From the NCBI RefSeq assembly GCF_000328565.1, contig NC_019966.1:3410001-3474000 (forward strand): a stretch of DNA of 64,000 nucleotides, written 5' to 3'. Below are positions 36,407 to 46,513 of this stretch, piece after piece. Both the position numbers and the translations under genes were made by a program. A model generated the notes under the pieces. The model saw only the letters and a list, made by a program, of their open reading frames with translations, did no database searches and was not told where the DNA came from. The stretch's first letter is position 1, and the number at the start of each line of letters is the position of its first letter. Origin of the DNA: Mycobacterium sp. JS623. GTDB lineage: Bacteria > Actinomycetota > Actinomycetes > Mycobacteriales > Mycobacteriaceae.

Positions 36407-36745
36407 ATGTCGCGTCGGGTGGTGGTGATCGCGTCCGCGCTGCTGGTGCTCGGCGGACAGGGGCAGGCTTCGGCGGCACCACCGGATCAGCCTGCCCCCA
36501 CGCTCCCGCTGCCACCGACCATTACGACATTGCCGCTGCCCGACCTGCCGATGCCCGTCGGCGTCCCGCCGTTCGTCTACCCAGCCGACGTCCCGCCCGT
36601 GCAGTTGCCGAGCGACATACCCGCAGTCGAGCTTCCCGCGGCAATTCCGACTGTGCAAATGCCCGCGGATGTCCCCGCGGTGCACCTGCCCGCCGACGTT
36701 CCGCCCATCCAGCTTCCGGCGCCCATTCCTCCGGGCTTGTTGTAG
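36407..36745 (+). CDS. Secreted protein with six nonapeptide repeats
   Basis: A 112-residue protein: signal peptide (RRVVVIASALLVLGGQGQASA), a Pro-rich linker (PTLPLPPTITTLPLPDLPMPV), then six back-to-back nine-residue repeats from residue 59 to the end (bases 36581-36742). The consensus is P-(A/S)-(D/A)-(V/I)-P-x-(V/I)-(Q/E/H)-(L/M). Pro at positions 1 and 5 and aliphatic residues at 4, 7 and 9 suggest an extended polyproline-like or beta-ribbon shape. The repeats differ at many third codon positions, so they are old and under selection. Divergent from the monooxygenase operon; stop lies 3 bases before the convergent UvrA-like gene's stop. Confidence 0.75.
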   Translation: MSRRVVVIASALLVLGGQGQASAAPPDQPAPTLPLPPTITTLPLPDLPMPVGVPPFVYPADVPPVQLPSDIPAVELPAAIPTVQMPADVPAVHLPADVPPIQLPAPIPPGLL

Positions 36746-36748
36746 CGG

Positions 36749-39142
<2,394 letters not shown>

Positions 39143-39145
39143 GCG

Positions 39146-39556
39146 TCAGCGCAGCTCCTGGATTCGGACCATGTTTCCCGCTGGATCGCGCAGCGCGCAG
39201 TCGCGGACGCCGTACGGCTGCTCGGTCGGCTCCTGGACCACCTCGACGTCGCCGGCCTGGATCTGCTCGAAGGTGCTGTCGAGGTCCTTGGTGGCCAGCA
39301 GCAGTGTGCCGAAGGTGCCCTTGGCCATCATCTCGGAGATCACGCGACGCTCGTCGTCGGTGAGGCCGGGGGTGGCGGTCGGCGGGTACAGAACGACGTT
39401 CGTATCGGGCTGGTCCGGCGGGCCGACGGTGATCCAGCGCATCTTGCCGTTTCCGACGTCGAGGCGCACCTCGAAGCCGAGGGTGTCGCGATAGAACGCC
39501 AGCGACTCTTCCGGATCGTCGAGGGGCAACATGCTGGAGTGAATGGTGAGGTTCAT
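39146..39556 (-). CDS. VOC (glyoxalase/bleomycin-resistance) family protein
   Basis: A 136-residue protein with the paired beta-alpha-beta-beta-beta modules of the vicinal-oxygen-chelate fold: DDPEESLAFYRDTLGFEV opens module 1 and DLDSTFEQIQAGDVEVVQEP module 2, ending with the conserved YGVRDCALRDPAGNMVRI, whose Glu/His ligand position is partly changed. Members bind metals to transform small molecules or simply sequester drugs such as bleomycin. ATG 39556 lies five bases after the AraC gene's stop. The short spacing to both neighbours shows a single operon. Confidence 0.88.
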   Translation of the reverse strand: MNLTIHSSMLPLDDPEESLAFYRDTLGFEVRLDVGNGKMRWITVGPPDQPDTNVVLYPPTATPGLTDDERRVISEMMAKGTFGTLLLATKDLDSTFEQIQAGDVEVVQEPTEQPYGVRDCALRDPAGNMVRIQELR

Positions 39557-39561
39557 GTCGC

Positions 39562-40002
39562 TCACGTTATGTGCAGCCGAGCGGCGGGCGCTTCTCGATT
39601 CCTGATCGGTCTGGTGACTTGTTTCTCGACGCACGATGGAAGGCCGTCAACAGCGCCCGCGGCCCTTTCTCGATAGGAGCTCGGCGACATGCCGACCAGC
39701 TCGGTGAAGCGTGTGCTGAAGGTTCCTAACGACGAGCCTCCGACGGCGAAACAGACCTCGGTGACGCTCATGTCGCCCCGGCGCAGCAACGCCATCGCGC
39801 GCTCGATCCGCCGCGTCATCAGGTAGGAGTACGGCGACTCCCCGTAGGCGAGTTTGAACTGGCGCGACAGGTGGCCGGCCGACATGTTCACACCGCGTGC
39901 CAACGCCTCGACATCCAACGGCTGCGCATACTCACGGTCCATCCGATCACGGACACGACGCAGCAGCTTCAGGTCGCGCAGCCGCTGTGCATCAGGCGTC
40001 AC
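39562..40002 (-). CDS. AraC-family regulator, DNA-binding domain only
   Basis: A 146-residue protein with the two helix-turn-helix motifs of AraC/XylS (about residues 28-48 and 78-100; SAGHLSRQFKLAYGESPYSYL and the second helix before MSPSSYRE). The usual ~150-residue ligand-binding domain is absent, so it resembles the short MarA/SoxS class that acts by its own abundance, or a VOC-linked type in which the neighbouring VOC protein senses the ligand. First gene of the AraC-VOC-UvrA-like operon. The C-terminal ~30 residues are basic and probably disordered. Confidence 0.9.
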   Translation of the reverse strand: MTPDAQRLRDLKLLRRVRDRMDREYAQPLDVEALARGVNMSAGHLSRQFKLAYGESPYSYLMTRRIERAMALLRRGDMSVTEVCFAVGGSSLGTFSTRFTELVGMSPSSYRERAAGAVDGLPSCVEKQVTRPIRNREAPAARLHIT

Positions 40003-40024
40003 ACCGGGATCGTACGTCGGGTGT

Positions 40025-42364
40025 CTACGTCCAGAATTCGTTCATGGGTTGCGCGTAGCGGTCGTTGTTGGTCAGCGGCGGGAGTCCGAGAGAATCCTCG
40101 ATGGTGCGCAGCAGGCTGTAGTGGTCATAGCGATCATCGGCGACGAACGCGCCACCACGCATCCCGCTGGCGACGGCACCCGGCGACGGGATGACGACTG
40201 TGACGATGTGGTTGCCTTGGTTGCCGATGCCCAACGACAGGTTGTTGTAGTCCTCGTCGAATGTCAGGAAGATCGCGCTCTTCTGGGTGGGGTCATTCCA
40301 CGTGTTGGAGTCCATGATGATGGGCAGCGTCTCGTTGAGCCATGCGTCGCCTGCCGCGACGTTGTATTGGTGTCCGCCAAGGAATTTCGGGGTCAACTGG
40401 CTCAGGGCCCATTGGACTATGCCGGTGAGGGTATTGGTGGGACCTTCCATGTTGGTCGCGTCATCGGCGGCGAACCACGCGAAATTGGGAGCGGTGTTGG
40501 GGACGACGAGATCGCCTGCCATCTCTGATAGATCGAACAAGTGGCTGTTCACCCGGGTCGGATCGTTGTAAATGTCGCTGTAGGCCAGGAAGGGCAGCCG
40601 GTCGGTAGGTGTGCTGTAGCCGCCGCCACCCTCCATGTACCCAGCCCAGGTCTTGTGCGCCAGCTCGATGTTGTCGGCAAGGTTGGGTTGGTCAAAGCAG
40701 TTCGCGGGGCAGTTGTAGTTGATGCCGAAGTCTGAACCACCCAGGATCGGGTAGTAGTTCGGATCGCTCGGGTGCGTGAGTGCGTAGTAGTTCGACGCGA
40801 GTCCGTAGGTGTCGATGAGACCGTTTAGGTACGGGGCGTTGGGGCTGCCGACGATGTCAGTGAAGCCCTTGTTCTCCATGTAGACCATGAACACGTGATC
40901 GAGCGGCTTGACGCTCGATGCCGGTCGCGTGAGCGGCGCGGGAGCCAGGCCTGCAGCACCGACCGTGAACGAGAGGTTGTCGGCGTAGGCGTTGTTGTAG
41001 TTGCCTAGTACCGGGTTGCAGTCCTCGAGCGTCACCACCACACGCGCAGTGCGGGTGCCCACCGGGATGGTGCCCGTGGTTTCGCGGTCAATGAAGCCGG
41101 TGAGGAAGAATCGATCGAGCACGCCGACCGGCCGGATGCTTCCGGTGCCGAGGGTGGCTCCGCTGGCATTGAGGAACTCGACGCGGACCGAGGCAGCGGA
41201 CGGGTCGATGGTGAACCCGCCGAGGTCGCCGCCGAGCGTGTAAGGCACTGCGCCACCGTCGATCTCGGCCGCCGCGGCACTGAGGTTCACGGTCTGGCTG
41301 AGCGTGGAAGTGGCGACTGGTCCACCGCCGAAGAATTGATTGCCACCATCGGGTGGTGCGCACGCCGCGCTGGGGAATCCGAGGAACGCGGGGAATGTCG
41401 GGCCCGGGGAGGATGTCGGCCACGGAAAGCGGCGCAGAGTGCCGTATTCAATGACTGTCGGTGTGCCGGTCACGGTCCAGCCTGGCACTGTCACCGAGCT
41501 GTATCCCGACAACGACGGGTCACCGAGTTCAGCGCCAGGATTCACTAGCAAGTTCGGCCCGCCAACGGTCAGCGCGGGGACGTGTGGGGCGGCTACCGGC
41601 GAGAAGCCGAGCAGTGTCTGCTCGATCTCACGGCGCGCAAACGCCAACAGCGTCCACAGCGCGGGCTCGTGAATCGGTGCGACGGGACTGGCTGTCATCG
41701 ACGGTCCCAGCCCGGCCCACCCAAACAGAGACGAGACGACGCTCGTGACGATGTTCAACGGTGCCAGCGGCCCACTGAACGCCGGATGCTGCTGCGGCGC
41801 ACTCGTTTCGATTGAGTTGACCGTCGCGGTGATTGGCGATGACGGCGTCACCGGTGCAGCGCTGGCGACGGCGTGCACTTCGGTGCTCGGCGTTGAGTGC
41901 GTCGTTCGAAGCGCACTCGGCGACTGCAGGTTTGCGGCGTTGCTAGTCAGATTCGCTTGCGGCACAGAAAATGTCGAGGTTGCTGTCGATGCGCTTCGTG
42001 TTGCCGCCTTGAGCGCCTTGCTGGTACCTCGTTTTGGCGATTCCGCTGCCGGCGTGGTCGGGAGCTCGTCATCATCGGAGGACGTCTTGATTGTGGGGCC
42101 CGAATCGTCGGCCGCTGTATGCGACTCGGCCGTCGACGTTTTTTCCGAGGCCGCGCTGTCGGATTCTGTCGATGGACTCGACGGGGCCGGCTTCTTCGCC
42201 GCCGACGACGCGGACGAGGTATCCGCCGCACTAGTCGAGGCCGACGAAGGACCCGAGTCTGCTGGCTCCGCGAAGGCGACTGCAGGCGTAGTGGCTACCG
42301 CCCATCCGACCCCGAGCGCGACAGCTAATGCGCCGACTCGACCGACACACGTGTCGTAACCCAT
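40025..42364 (-). CDS. Large secreted phosphoesterase (AcpA/phospholipase C superfamily) with N-terminal adhesion-like region
   Basis: A 779-residue exported protein. AAGGAG lies just before ATG 42364; a longer frame upstream has no signal peptide and was rejected. The order is signal peptide (VGALAVALGVGWAVATTPAVAFA), a ~130-residue disordered Ser/Thr/Ala stretch, a linker, a beta-sandwich domain (about 265-465, NLLVNPGAELGDPSLSGYSS onward) like carbohydrate-binding jelly rolls, and a phosphoesterase domain (from about 475: HVFMVYMENKGFTDI, YALTHPSDPNYYPILGGS, FLTFDEDYN, DRYDHYSLLRTIED). The metal and nucleophile positions of the AcpA type seem present. It may be a surface phosphatase or phospholipase. 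Confidence 0.82.
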   Translation of the reverse strand: MGYDTCVGRVGALAVALGVGWAVATTPAVAFAEPADSGPSSASTSAADTSSASSAAKKPAPSSPSTESDSAASEKTSTAESHTAADDSGPTIKTSSDDDELPTTPAAESPKRGTSKALKAATRSASTATSTFSVPQANLTSNAANLQSPSALRTTHSTPSTEVHAVASAAPVTPSSPITATVNSIETSAPQQHPAFSGPLAPLNIVTSVVSSLFGWAGLGPSMTASPVAPIHEPALWTLLAFARREIEQTLLGFSPVAAPHVPALTVGGPNLLVNPGAELGDPSLSGYSSVTVPGWTVTGTPTVIEYGTLRRFPWPTSSPGPTFPAFLGFPSAACAPPDGGNQFFGGGPVATSTLSQTVNLSAAAAEIDGGAVPYTLGGDLGGFTIDPSAASVRVEFLNASGATLGTGSIRPVGVLDRFFLTGFIDRETTGTIPVGTRTARVVVTLEDCNPVLGNYNNAYADNLSFTVGAAGLAPAPLTRPASSVKPLDHVFMVYMENKGFTDIVGSPNAPYLNGLIDTYGLASNYYALTHPSDPNYYPILGGSDFGINYNCPANCFDQPNLADNIELAHKTWAGYMEGGGGYSTPTDRLPFLAYSDIYNDPTRVNSHLFDLSEMAGDLVVPNTAPNFAWFAADDATNMEGPTNTLTGIVQWALSQLTPKFLGGHQYNVAAGDAWLNETLPIIMDSNTWNDPTQKSAIFLTFDEDYNNLSLGIGNQGNHIVTVVIPSPGAVASGMRGGAFVADDRYDHYSLLRTIEDSLGLPPLTNNDRYAQPMNEFWT

Positions 42365-42570
42365 CCCCGCTCCTTGATCGATGGGGCAGTTCAGCGCCAA
42401 AAAATGTACGCCGCGGCCGATCAGCGAGGGTCCGAACTGAGGCAATCGACCGGGCCTGCTGCCCCAATCTCCCGCGAGATGCCGATTAGCCACGGCATCC
42501 AGACCGCGGCGAAAGCCGTTGACCTCGGCTGATTTGCCACCGCCTCGCACGTCAGCGCTAGCATCGAGAG

Positions 42571-43311
42571 GTGACTGAACGCGAGGCCCCGCCGGATTGG
42601 GGCTTCGATCACCGGCAAACCGACCCTTATGACCACGACGGGTGGTTCGGTGGTCAACTCGCTGAGCCCACGTTCGTAGAGGAAGCGCCCACCCCGCCGC
42701 GCGGTGGGCCGGTCGTTCATGTCCCCGAGGAACCCGACGTTGCCCCGCCCGAGATAGCTCCTCCGGTTCCCGCGCCGCCTGTCCGCCGTGCCTCGACGCC
42801 GACGGTAAACACGTGGACGGTAAACGGCCAGCTGCGCGCATCAGATACCAGCACGTTGACGTTCCGGGCTCCCCCGCCGCCGTGGTATCGCACCAAACAG
42901 GGACGAGTCGGGTTGGTCGTGGTCGCCGCTGCTGCGGTGGTCGTGCCGATCGTCCTGCTCACATGGCCTGACAGCTCCGCCACGGGTCCTGCCCCGTCGA
43001 CGTCCGTCGCGCCGCACCCTTCAACGACCCAGCCCGCCCTCAGCAGTGCTCCGCCCGCGCCGATCAACCTGCCCCCGCCTCCGCCGCCACCGCCGCCTCC
43101 CCCGCCACCTCCGCCGCCGGAGAACACCGGTTCTGCGCCGTCGTACAACGAGCCGTACTGGACGGGGCCGGCAGACCCGAGCCAAGGTCCGAGCATCGAC
43201 GTGACCCGCGCGCCGATCAGTGTGGCGCCATCCAAGCAACAACCATCAGGCACCAACTCAGCCAAACCTGGGGACGGCCGCAAGGGCTTCCATTGTGGAG
43301 GCTGGTGCTGA
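42571..43311 (+). CDS. Membrane protein with 16-residue polyproline tract
   Basis: A 246-residue protein with a Pro/acidic cytosolic N-terminal half, one transmembrane helix (about 112-132, VGLVVVAAAAVVVPIVLLTW) and an outer Pro-rich part. After PAPINL come 16 consecutive Pro codons (43072-43119), which would stall ribosomes without EF-P. The C-terminus ends GRKGFHCGGWC with two Cys. The type II orientation is inferred from the basic RTKQGR before the helix. No enzymatic domain. GTG 42571 has GAGAGG upstream and is divergent from the phosphoesterase gene. Function unknown. Confidence 0.7.
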   Translation: MTEREAPPDWGFDHRQTDPYDHDGWFGGQLAEPTFVEEAPTPPRGGPVVHVPEEPDVAPPEIAPPVPAPPVRRASTPTVNTWTVNGQLRASDTSTLTFRAPPPPWYRTKQGRVGLVVVAAAAVVVPIVLLTWPDSSATGPAPSTSVAPHPSTTQPALSSAPPAPINLPPPPPPPPPPPPPPPPENTGSAPSYNEPYWTGPADPSQGPSIDVTRAPISVAPSKQQPSGTNSAKPGDGRKGFHCGGWC

Positions 43312-43320
43312 GCGGGCCTG

Positions 43321-44142
43321 CTATTCGTAGTTGAGACCCTTGAGCGGTGTCGACTGGCCCGAAAAGTCGATCTGCGCAGCCGGATTGGCCACCGCGGTGA
43401 CCATTCCCGAGCCGAATGCACCTTGCGAGTCGAACAGCGTCGCCGTGCCGACCGAAATCCCATCTGACGTCCAGTGCGAATCGCCTTGGACGGTGATCCA
43501 GTCGTCAACGGGCAACCGGGAGAAGGCCGCCGTCAGGTCACCGTTGATATAGCCGATGCCTTGCGTCCCCAGATTGGTCACCAGACTCGTCGCCTCGGCG
43601 ATCATCACGGCGCGAACAAACGGAGAGTTCTTCTCCCCCGCAAGCACTTTGATGCCGTCGTTGAAGAATCGCTTCCTGGAGTCATTCTGATGTGCCGCAG
43701 GCGACCGCGTCCAGCCAACTTCATCGCTTCCGACAAACGGCAGTATCGAATCGTCCGGTGATGGCGGCTGTATGAGTGAGATCGGCGCACTCCACTCCCG
43801 GCCGGGCGGTGCCATCGAGCGGCGGTACTGCACCAGCGTGGCCCGAGTCACCGTGCGACCGTCCTGAACCAAATCGCATTCCGCGCTGCGCACGCGTCTT
43901 CCGTCGCGGACCACTCGCACGTCGATCGTCGTAGCCGCATTGCGCGCTGCCCGAAACAGATCTGCGGTGAATCGAGTAGGCATAAAATCCGGTGATCCAC
44001 AATGATTTTCGAGCGCCCGAGCGGCCAACCCGACAACCGCGGGCCCATTGAGATGATCGTCGCCCCAATGGCTTTGCGCGAACGGCGTCGGCACGAACGC
44101 GCCACCCTCCGTCAGCGTGAAGTGCGCCGGTTCCGTTGACAT
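43321..44142 (-). CDS. Acyl-CoA thioesterase-like (double hot-dog) protein
   Basis: A 273-residue protein that resembles the TesB-like thioesterase family of actinobacteria. The N-terminal module contains ARGP-type WGDDHLNGPAVVGLAARALENH and MPTRFTADLFRAARNA (the usual R-x-TxDLxRP segment), followed by TRATLVQYRRS; the second module holds RFFNDGIKV and TSDGISVGTATLFDSQGAFG. It would hydrolyse acyl-CoA esters or bind them. ATG 44142 is preferred to one eight codons upstream that lacks a ribosome site. It lies 30 bases after the stop of the SDR gene on the same strand, so it may belong to the TetR-SDR transcript. Confidence 0.75.
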   Translation of the reverse strand: MSTEPAHFTLTEGGAFVPTPFAQSHWGDDHLNGPAVVGLAARALENHCGSPDFMPTRFTADLFRAARNAATTIDVRVVRDGRRVRSAECDLVQDGRTVTRATLVQYRRSMAPPGREWSAPISLIQPPSPDDSILPFVGSDEVGWTRSPAAHQNDSRKRFFNDGIKVLAGEKNSPFVRAVMIAEATSLVTNLGTQGIGYINGDLTAAFSRLPVDDWITVQGDSHWTSDGISVGTATLFDSQGAFGSGMVTAVANPAAQIDFSGQSTPLKGLNYE

Positions 44143-44171
44143 CCGATCATCGTCGCACAGCGGCAAATAGG

Positions 44172-44873
44172 CTAGGTGTTGCGGCCGCCGTTGACGCCCA
44201 GGATCTGCCCAGTGATGTAGCCGGCCTCATCGGAAATGAGGAAAGCGCATGCGGCAGCGATGTCTTCGGGCCTCCCCATCCGGCGGACCGGGGTGGCCTC
44301 AATCGTCGCCTGCACATTGCCGAGCCTTCCGAGGGATTCCGCGTTACGCAGCATCGGCGTATCGATGAAGCCCGGCGGGACCGCGTTTACGGTGACTCCA
44401 GCCGGTCCGTACTCCAGGGCCAGCGACTTGGTCAACCCGTTGACCGCCGACTTCGCGGCGACGTAATGCGACATGTAGGGCGTGCCCGAATGCGTACTCG
44501 ACGAGGAGATATTGACGATCCGGCCCCAGCCCGCGTCGATCATGTCGGGCAGGACCGCTTGAATGCAGTGGAATACCCCGTTCAGGTTCACGTCGACCAC
44601 CCTCTGCCATTCGTCGAGGGTGATGTCGGTGAACCGCTTGAAGCCGTCCAGGCCGGCCGCGTTGACCAGGATCGTGACCGGACCGAGCTGCGCGCGGATC
44701 GCCGTCAATGCCTGCTCCACCTGGGCACGATCGGTCACATCCGCGGTCTGTGCGAACTCCTCATCGGACGGGTTCAGGTCAATGGTGGCCACGTGGTAGC
44801 CGTTGGCCCGCAGCCGTTCGGCCACTGCGCGGCCAATGCCCGAACCGCCTCCCGTCACGACAGCAGTCTTCAT
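44172..44873 (-). CDS. SDR family 3-oxoacyl-ACP/CoA reductase-like enzyme
   Basis: A 233-residue classical short-chain dehydrogenase. The cofactor motif TGGGSGIGRAVA is at the N-terminus, NAAG follows, and the catalytic Ser-Tyr-Lys is in SSSSTHSGTPYMSHYVAAKSA. The C-terminal GRPEDIAAACAFLISDEAGYITGQILGVNGG is the typical FabG ending. ATIDLN after strand 2 (Asp) hints at NAD(H) preference. GGAAAGGAAG upstream of the ATG gives a good ribosome site. It is 46 bases behind the TetR gene, which probably controls it. Substrate unknown; a hydroxyacyl-CoA or alcohol is plausible. Confidence 0.92.
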   Translation of the reverse strand: MKTAVVTGGGSGIGRAVAERLRANGYHVATIDLNPSDEEFAQTADVTDRAQVEQALTAIRAQLGPVTILVNAAGLDGFKRFTDITLDEWQRVVDVNLNGVFHCIQAVLPDMIDAGWGRIVNISSSSTHSGTPYMSHYVAAKSAVNGLTKSLALEYGPAGVTVNAVPPGFIDTPMLRNAESLGRLGNVQATIEATPVRRMGRPEDIAAACAFLISDEAGYITGQILGVNGGRNT

Positions 44874-44919
44874 AAAGATGTCTTCCTTTCCGAATCAGTT
44901 GAATCATTCATGTTTGGCC

Positions 44920-45483
44920 TCATGTGCGCCGAGGCGTGCGCAGACCAAGCGTGCGACGACCCGCATGGACGAGATGGGCGCGCAGCACGTCGTCATCTAG
45001 GTTCGCCCCCGTCGCGCCAGCCATCCCGGCGAAGACCATGGCCGCCCGGACCTCTCCGCCCGGTCCCGGCTCAACGTCGGCCAGCAGGGCCAGCTGTCGC
45101 TTGATCAGGCCGCCCCATTCGGCGCGCTCGGCCAGCACCGCCGCGACGCTCGGATCGGCGGCAAGCACGGCGACAAGTCCCCTGTTCCGGACAGTCAACG
45201 CGGCGTAGCCGCTCAACATGTGTTCCGCCCGCGAGTGAGCAGTGCGCTTCGCTTCGGCAGACTCGACGACGATTCGCAGCTCATCGAGGATCGGCTCCAG
45301 GACGGCCGCCAGCAGTTGCTCGCGAGTCCGAAAATGGTGGTAGATAGCCGCTTTCGTGAACCCGAGTTCGTCGGCGATCATCTGCAGGGACGTGCCCGCG
45401 AAGCTATTGCGGGTGAACAGGGCGACGGCGACCTCGATCAGTCGCGTCCGGGTGTCGGTCGTCTCCAACGCCGCTGTTGCCAT
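44920..45483 (-). CDS. TetR-family repressor
   Basis: A 187-residue regulator. Residues about 10-58 form the TetR DNA-binding domain (RTRLIEVAVALFTRNSFAGTS, then LGFTKAAIYHHFRTREQLLAAVL). The C-terminal ligand domain is variable. It heads a leftward unit with the SDR gene and perhaps the thioesterase gene. A strong nested inverted repeat lies immediately upstream (45505-45543), as expected for autoregulation. The ligand is probably a lipid-like or acyl-CoA substrate of the downstream enzymes, by analogy with similar pairs. Confidence 0.93.
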   Translation of the reverse strand: MATAALETTDTRTRLIEVAVALFTRNSFAGTSLQMIADELGFTKAAIYHHFRTREQLLAAVLEPILDELRIVVESAEAKRTAHSRAEHMLSGYAALTVRNRGLVAVLAADPSVAAVLAERAEWGGLIKRQLALLADVEPGPGGEVRAAMVFAGMAGATGANLDDDVLRAHLVHAGRRTLGLRTPRRT

Positions 45484-45504
45484 CGCCAGCTCCTCGAGGT
45501 TCAG

Positions 45505-45543
45505 CTTTACGATCGTATAGTATTTTACTAGCCATTCGTAAAG
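45505..45543. promoter_or_regulatory. Nested palindromic operator upstream of the TetR gene
   Basis: Outer arms CTTTACGA (45505-45512) and TCGTAAAG (45536-45543) enclose an inner repeat TAGTA-TTT-TACTA (45518-45530). The whole element is A/T-rich in a G/C-rich setting and sits 22-60 bases upstream of the TetR start, overlapping the probable promoter. It is a likely binding site for the TetR protein, possibly as two dimers. Confidence 0.6.
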
Positions 45544-45575
45544 CCATTCCCTCTATGATGGGCTAGGCCTGGAGG

Positions 45576-46325
45576 TCACCCTGTAGCTCCGCGGAGATGT
45601 CGGGCAAAGAAGCCGAGCGAACTCTCGAGCACGTAGCCGGGCACTTGACGGTGCCCGCTCGGAAAGGCGCGCAACATCTTCTCCTCCGAGGCGAAGGCGT
45701 CGAACAACGCGAGACCGTCGTGTCGGGCGATTTCCTCGTCATCCCACGGCAACAAGTACTCAATCGGGATCCTGATCCGGTTGGCCGCCGAAACTAGCGC
45801 GTCAGATGTGAACATCGCGCCGAAGACCGCTGCGGTGATTCGAGGTTCGATCGCTGTCAACGGAATCCCGATCGCGGTGGCCAACGTCATCCCGATGTAG
45901 CCGATCGGGGACCTGGCACCGATCTCGGGCAGCGCCTGCAGAGCGTCAATGGTCGCCTGCCATTCCGGCACGGCGCGCTCGGCCAGTGACGCATTGAACT
46001 CGACGACGATCGGGTCGATCGGCTGACGTGTCGAGCGAGCGTGCCGCAGCGCCGCGACCCACCGCTTGTCCTCGGCGTTTCGCGGCCGCTCACCGTGCCC
46101 GGGCGCGTCGATGATTGCCACGGTGAAACCACAGGTGCTCACGCAATGGTGGGCGCGGGCCACCACTCCCGGCGCCTTCTTGTGCAGGCCGCCGCCATGA
46201 CCCATCAGCATCACGGGCGCCCCATCCGAACCGGATGCGGATGACCAGATCACGCCTGTGATCTCGCCCAGGATGAAACCTCGTTCGATGACACCGTTCG
46301 ACGACGTCTGTGAAGTGAATTGCAT
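45576..46325 (-). CDS. Alpha/beta hydrolase with Thr at the nucleophile position
   Basis: A 249-residue alpha/beta-hydrolase fold protein (dienelactone-hydrolase-like). The oxyanion region is LMGHGGGLHKK and strand 6 leads to IIDAPGHGER. At the nucleophile elbow, where relatives have G-x-S-x-G, this protein has GYIGMTLATAIG: Thr147 replaces Ser and Ala149 replaces the last Gly. The acid and His regions (LLPWDDEEIARHD and PSGHRQVP) look normal. Either Thr serves as nucleophile or the protein has lost esterase activity. ATG 46325 is chosen; upstream codons are not conserved in character. Confidence 0.8.
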   Translation of the reverse strand: MQFTSQTSSNGVIERGFILGEITGVIWSSASGSDGAPVMLMGHGGGLHKKAPGVVARAHHCVSTCGFTVAIIDAPGHGERPRNAEDKRWVAALRHARSTRQPIDPIVVEFNASLAERAVPEWQATIDALQALPEIGARSPIGYIGMTLATAIGIPLTAIEPRITAAVFGAMFTSDALVSAANRIRIPIEYLLPWDDEEIARHDGLALFDAFASEEKMLRAFPSGHRQVPGYVLESSLGFFARHLRGATG

Positions 46326-46513
46326 AGGTGCTGCCTTTCGGGATTGCCTTGTTATCGAGGCACTCCTGGCGACACCTCCGTCAGTCGCCCAACCGTGGAG
46401 AAACAAGGAGCACCCACCTCGGTACTGCGTTCATGGGTCTCACCTCCTCGATCGACGTCACGGTATCCGGGACGCTAGCAGCCGCGACGTCATCCCTGCC
46501 AACGCTTTTCTCG

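Noticed and set aside
42365..42841. N-terminal extension of the secreted phosphoesterase frame by about 159 residues
   Set aside because: The ATG at 42364 has a strong ribosome site and opens a standard mycobacterial signal peptide; the extension has none and overlaps the divergent gene.
46381..46434. A 17-codon leftward frame with a GAGGAGG ribosome site before the Thr-type hydrolase gene
   Set aside because: Too short to support on its own; the peptide has no regulatory codon run and the gene downstream starts 56 bases after its stop. Possibly a leader, not claimed.
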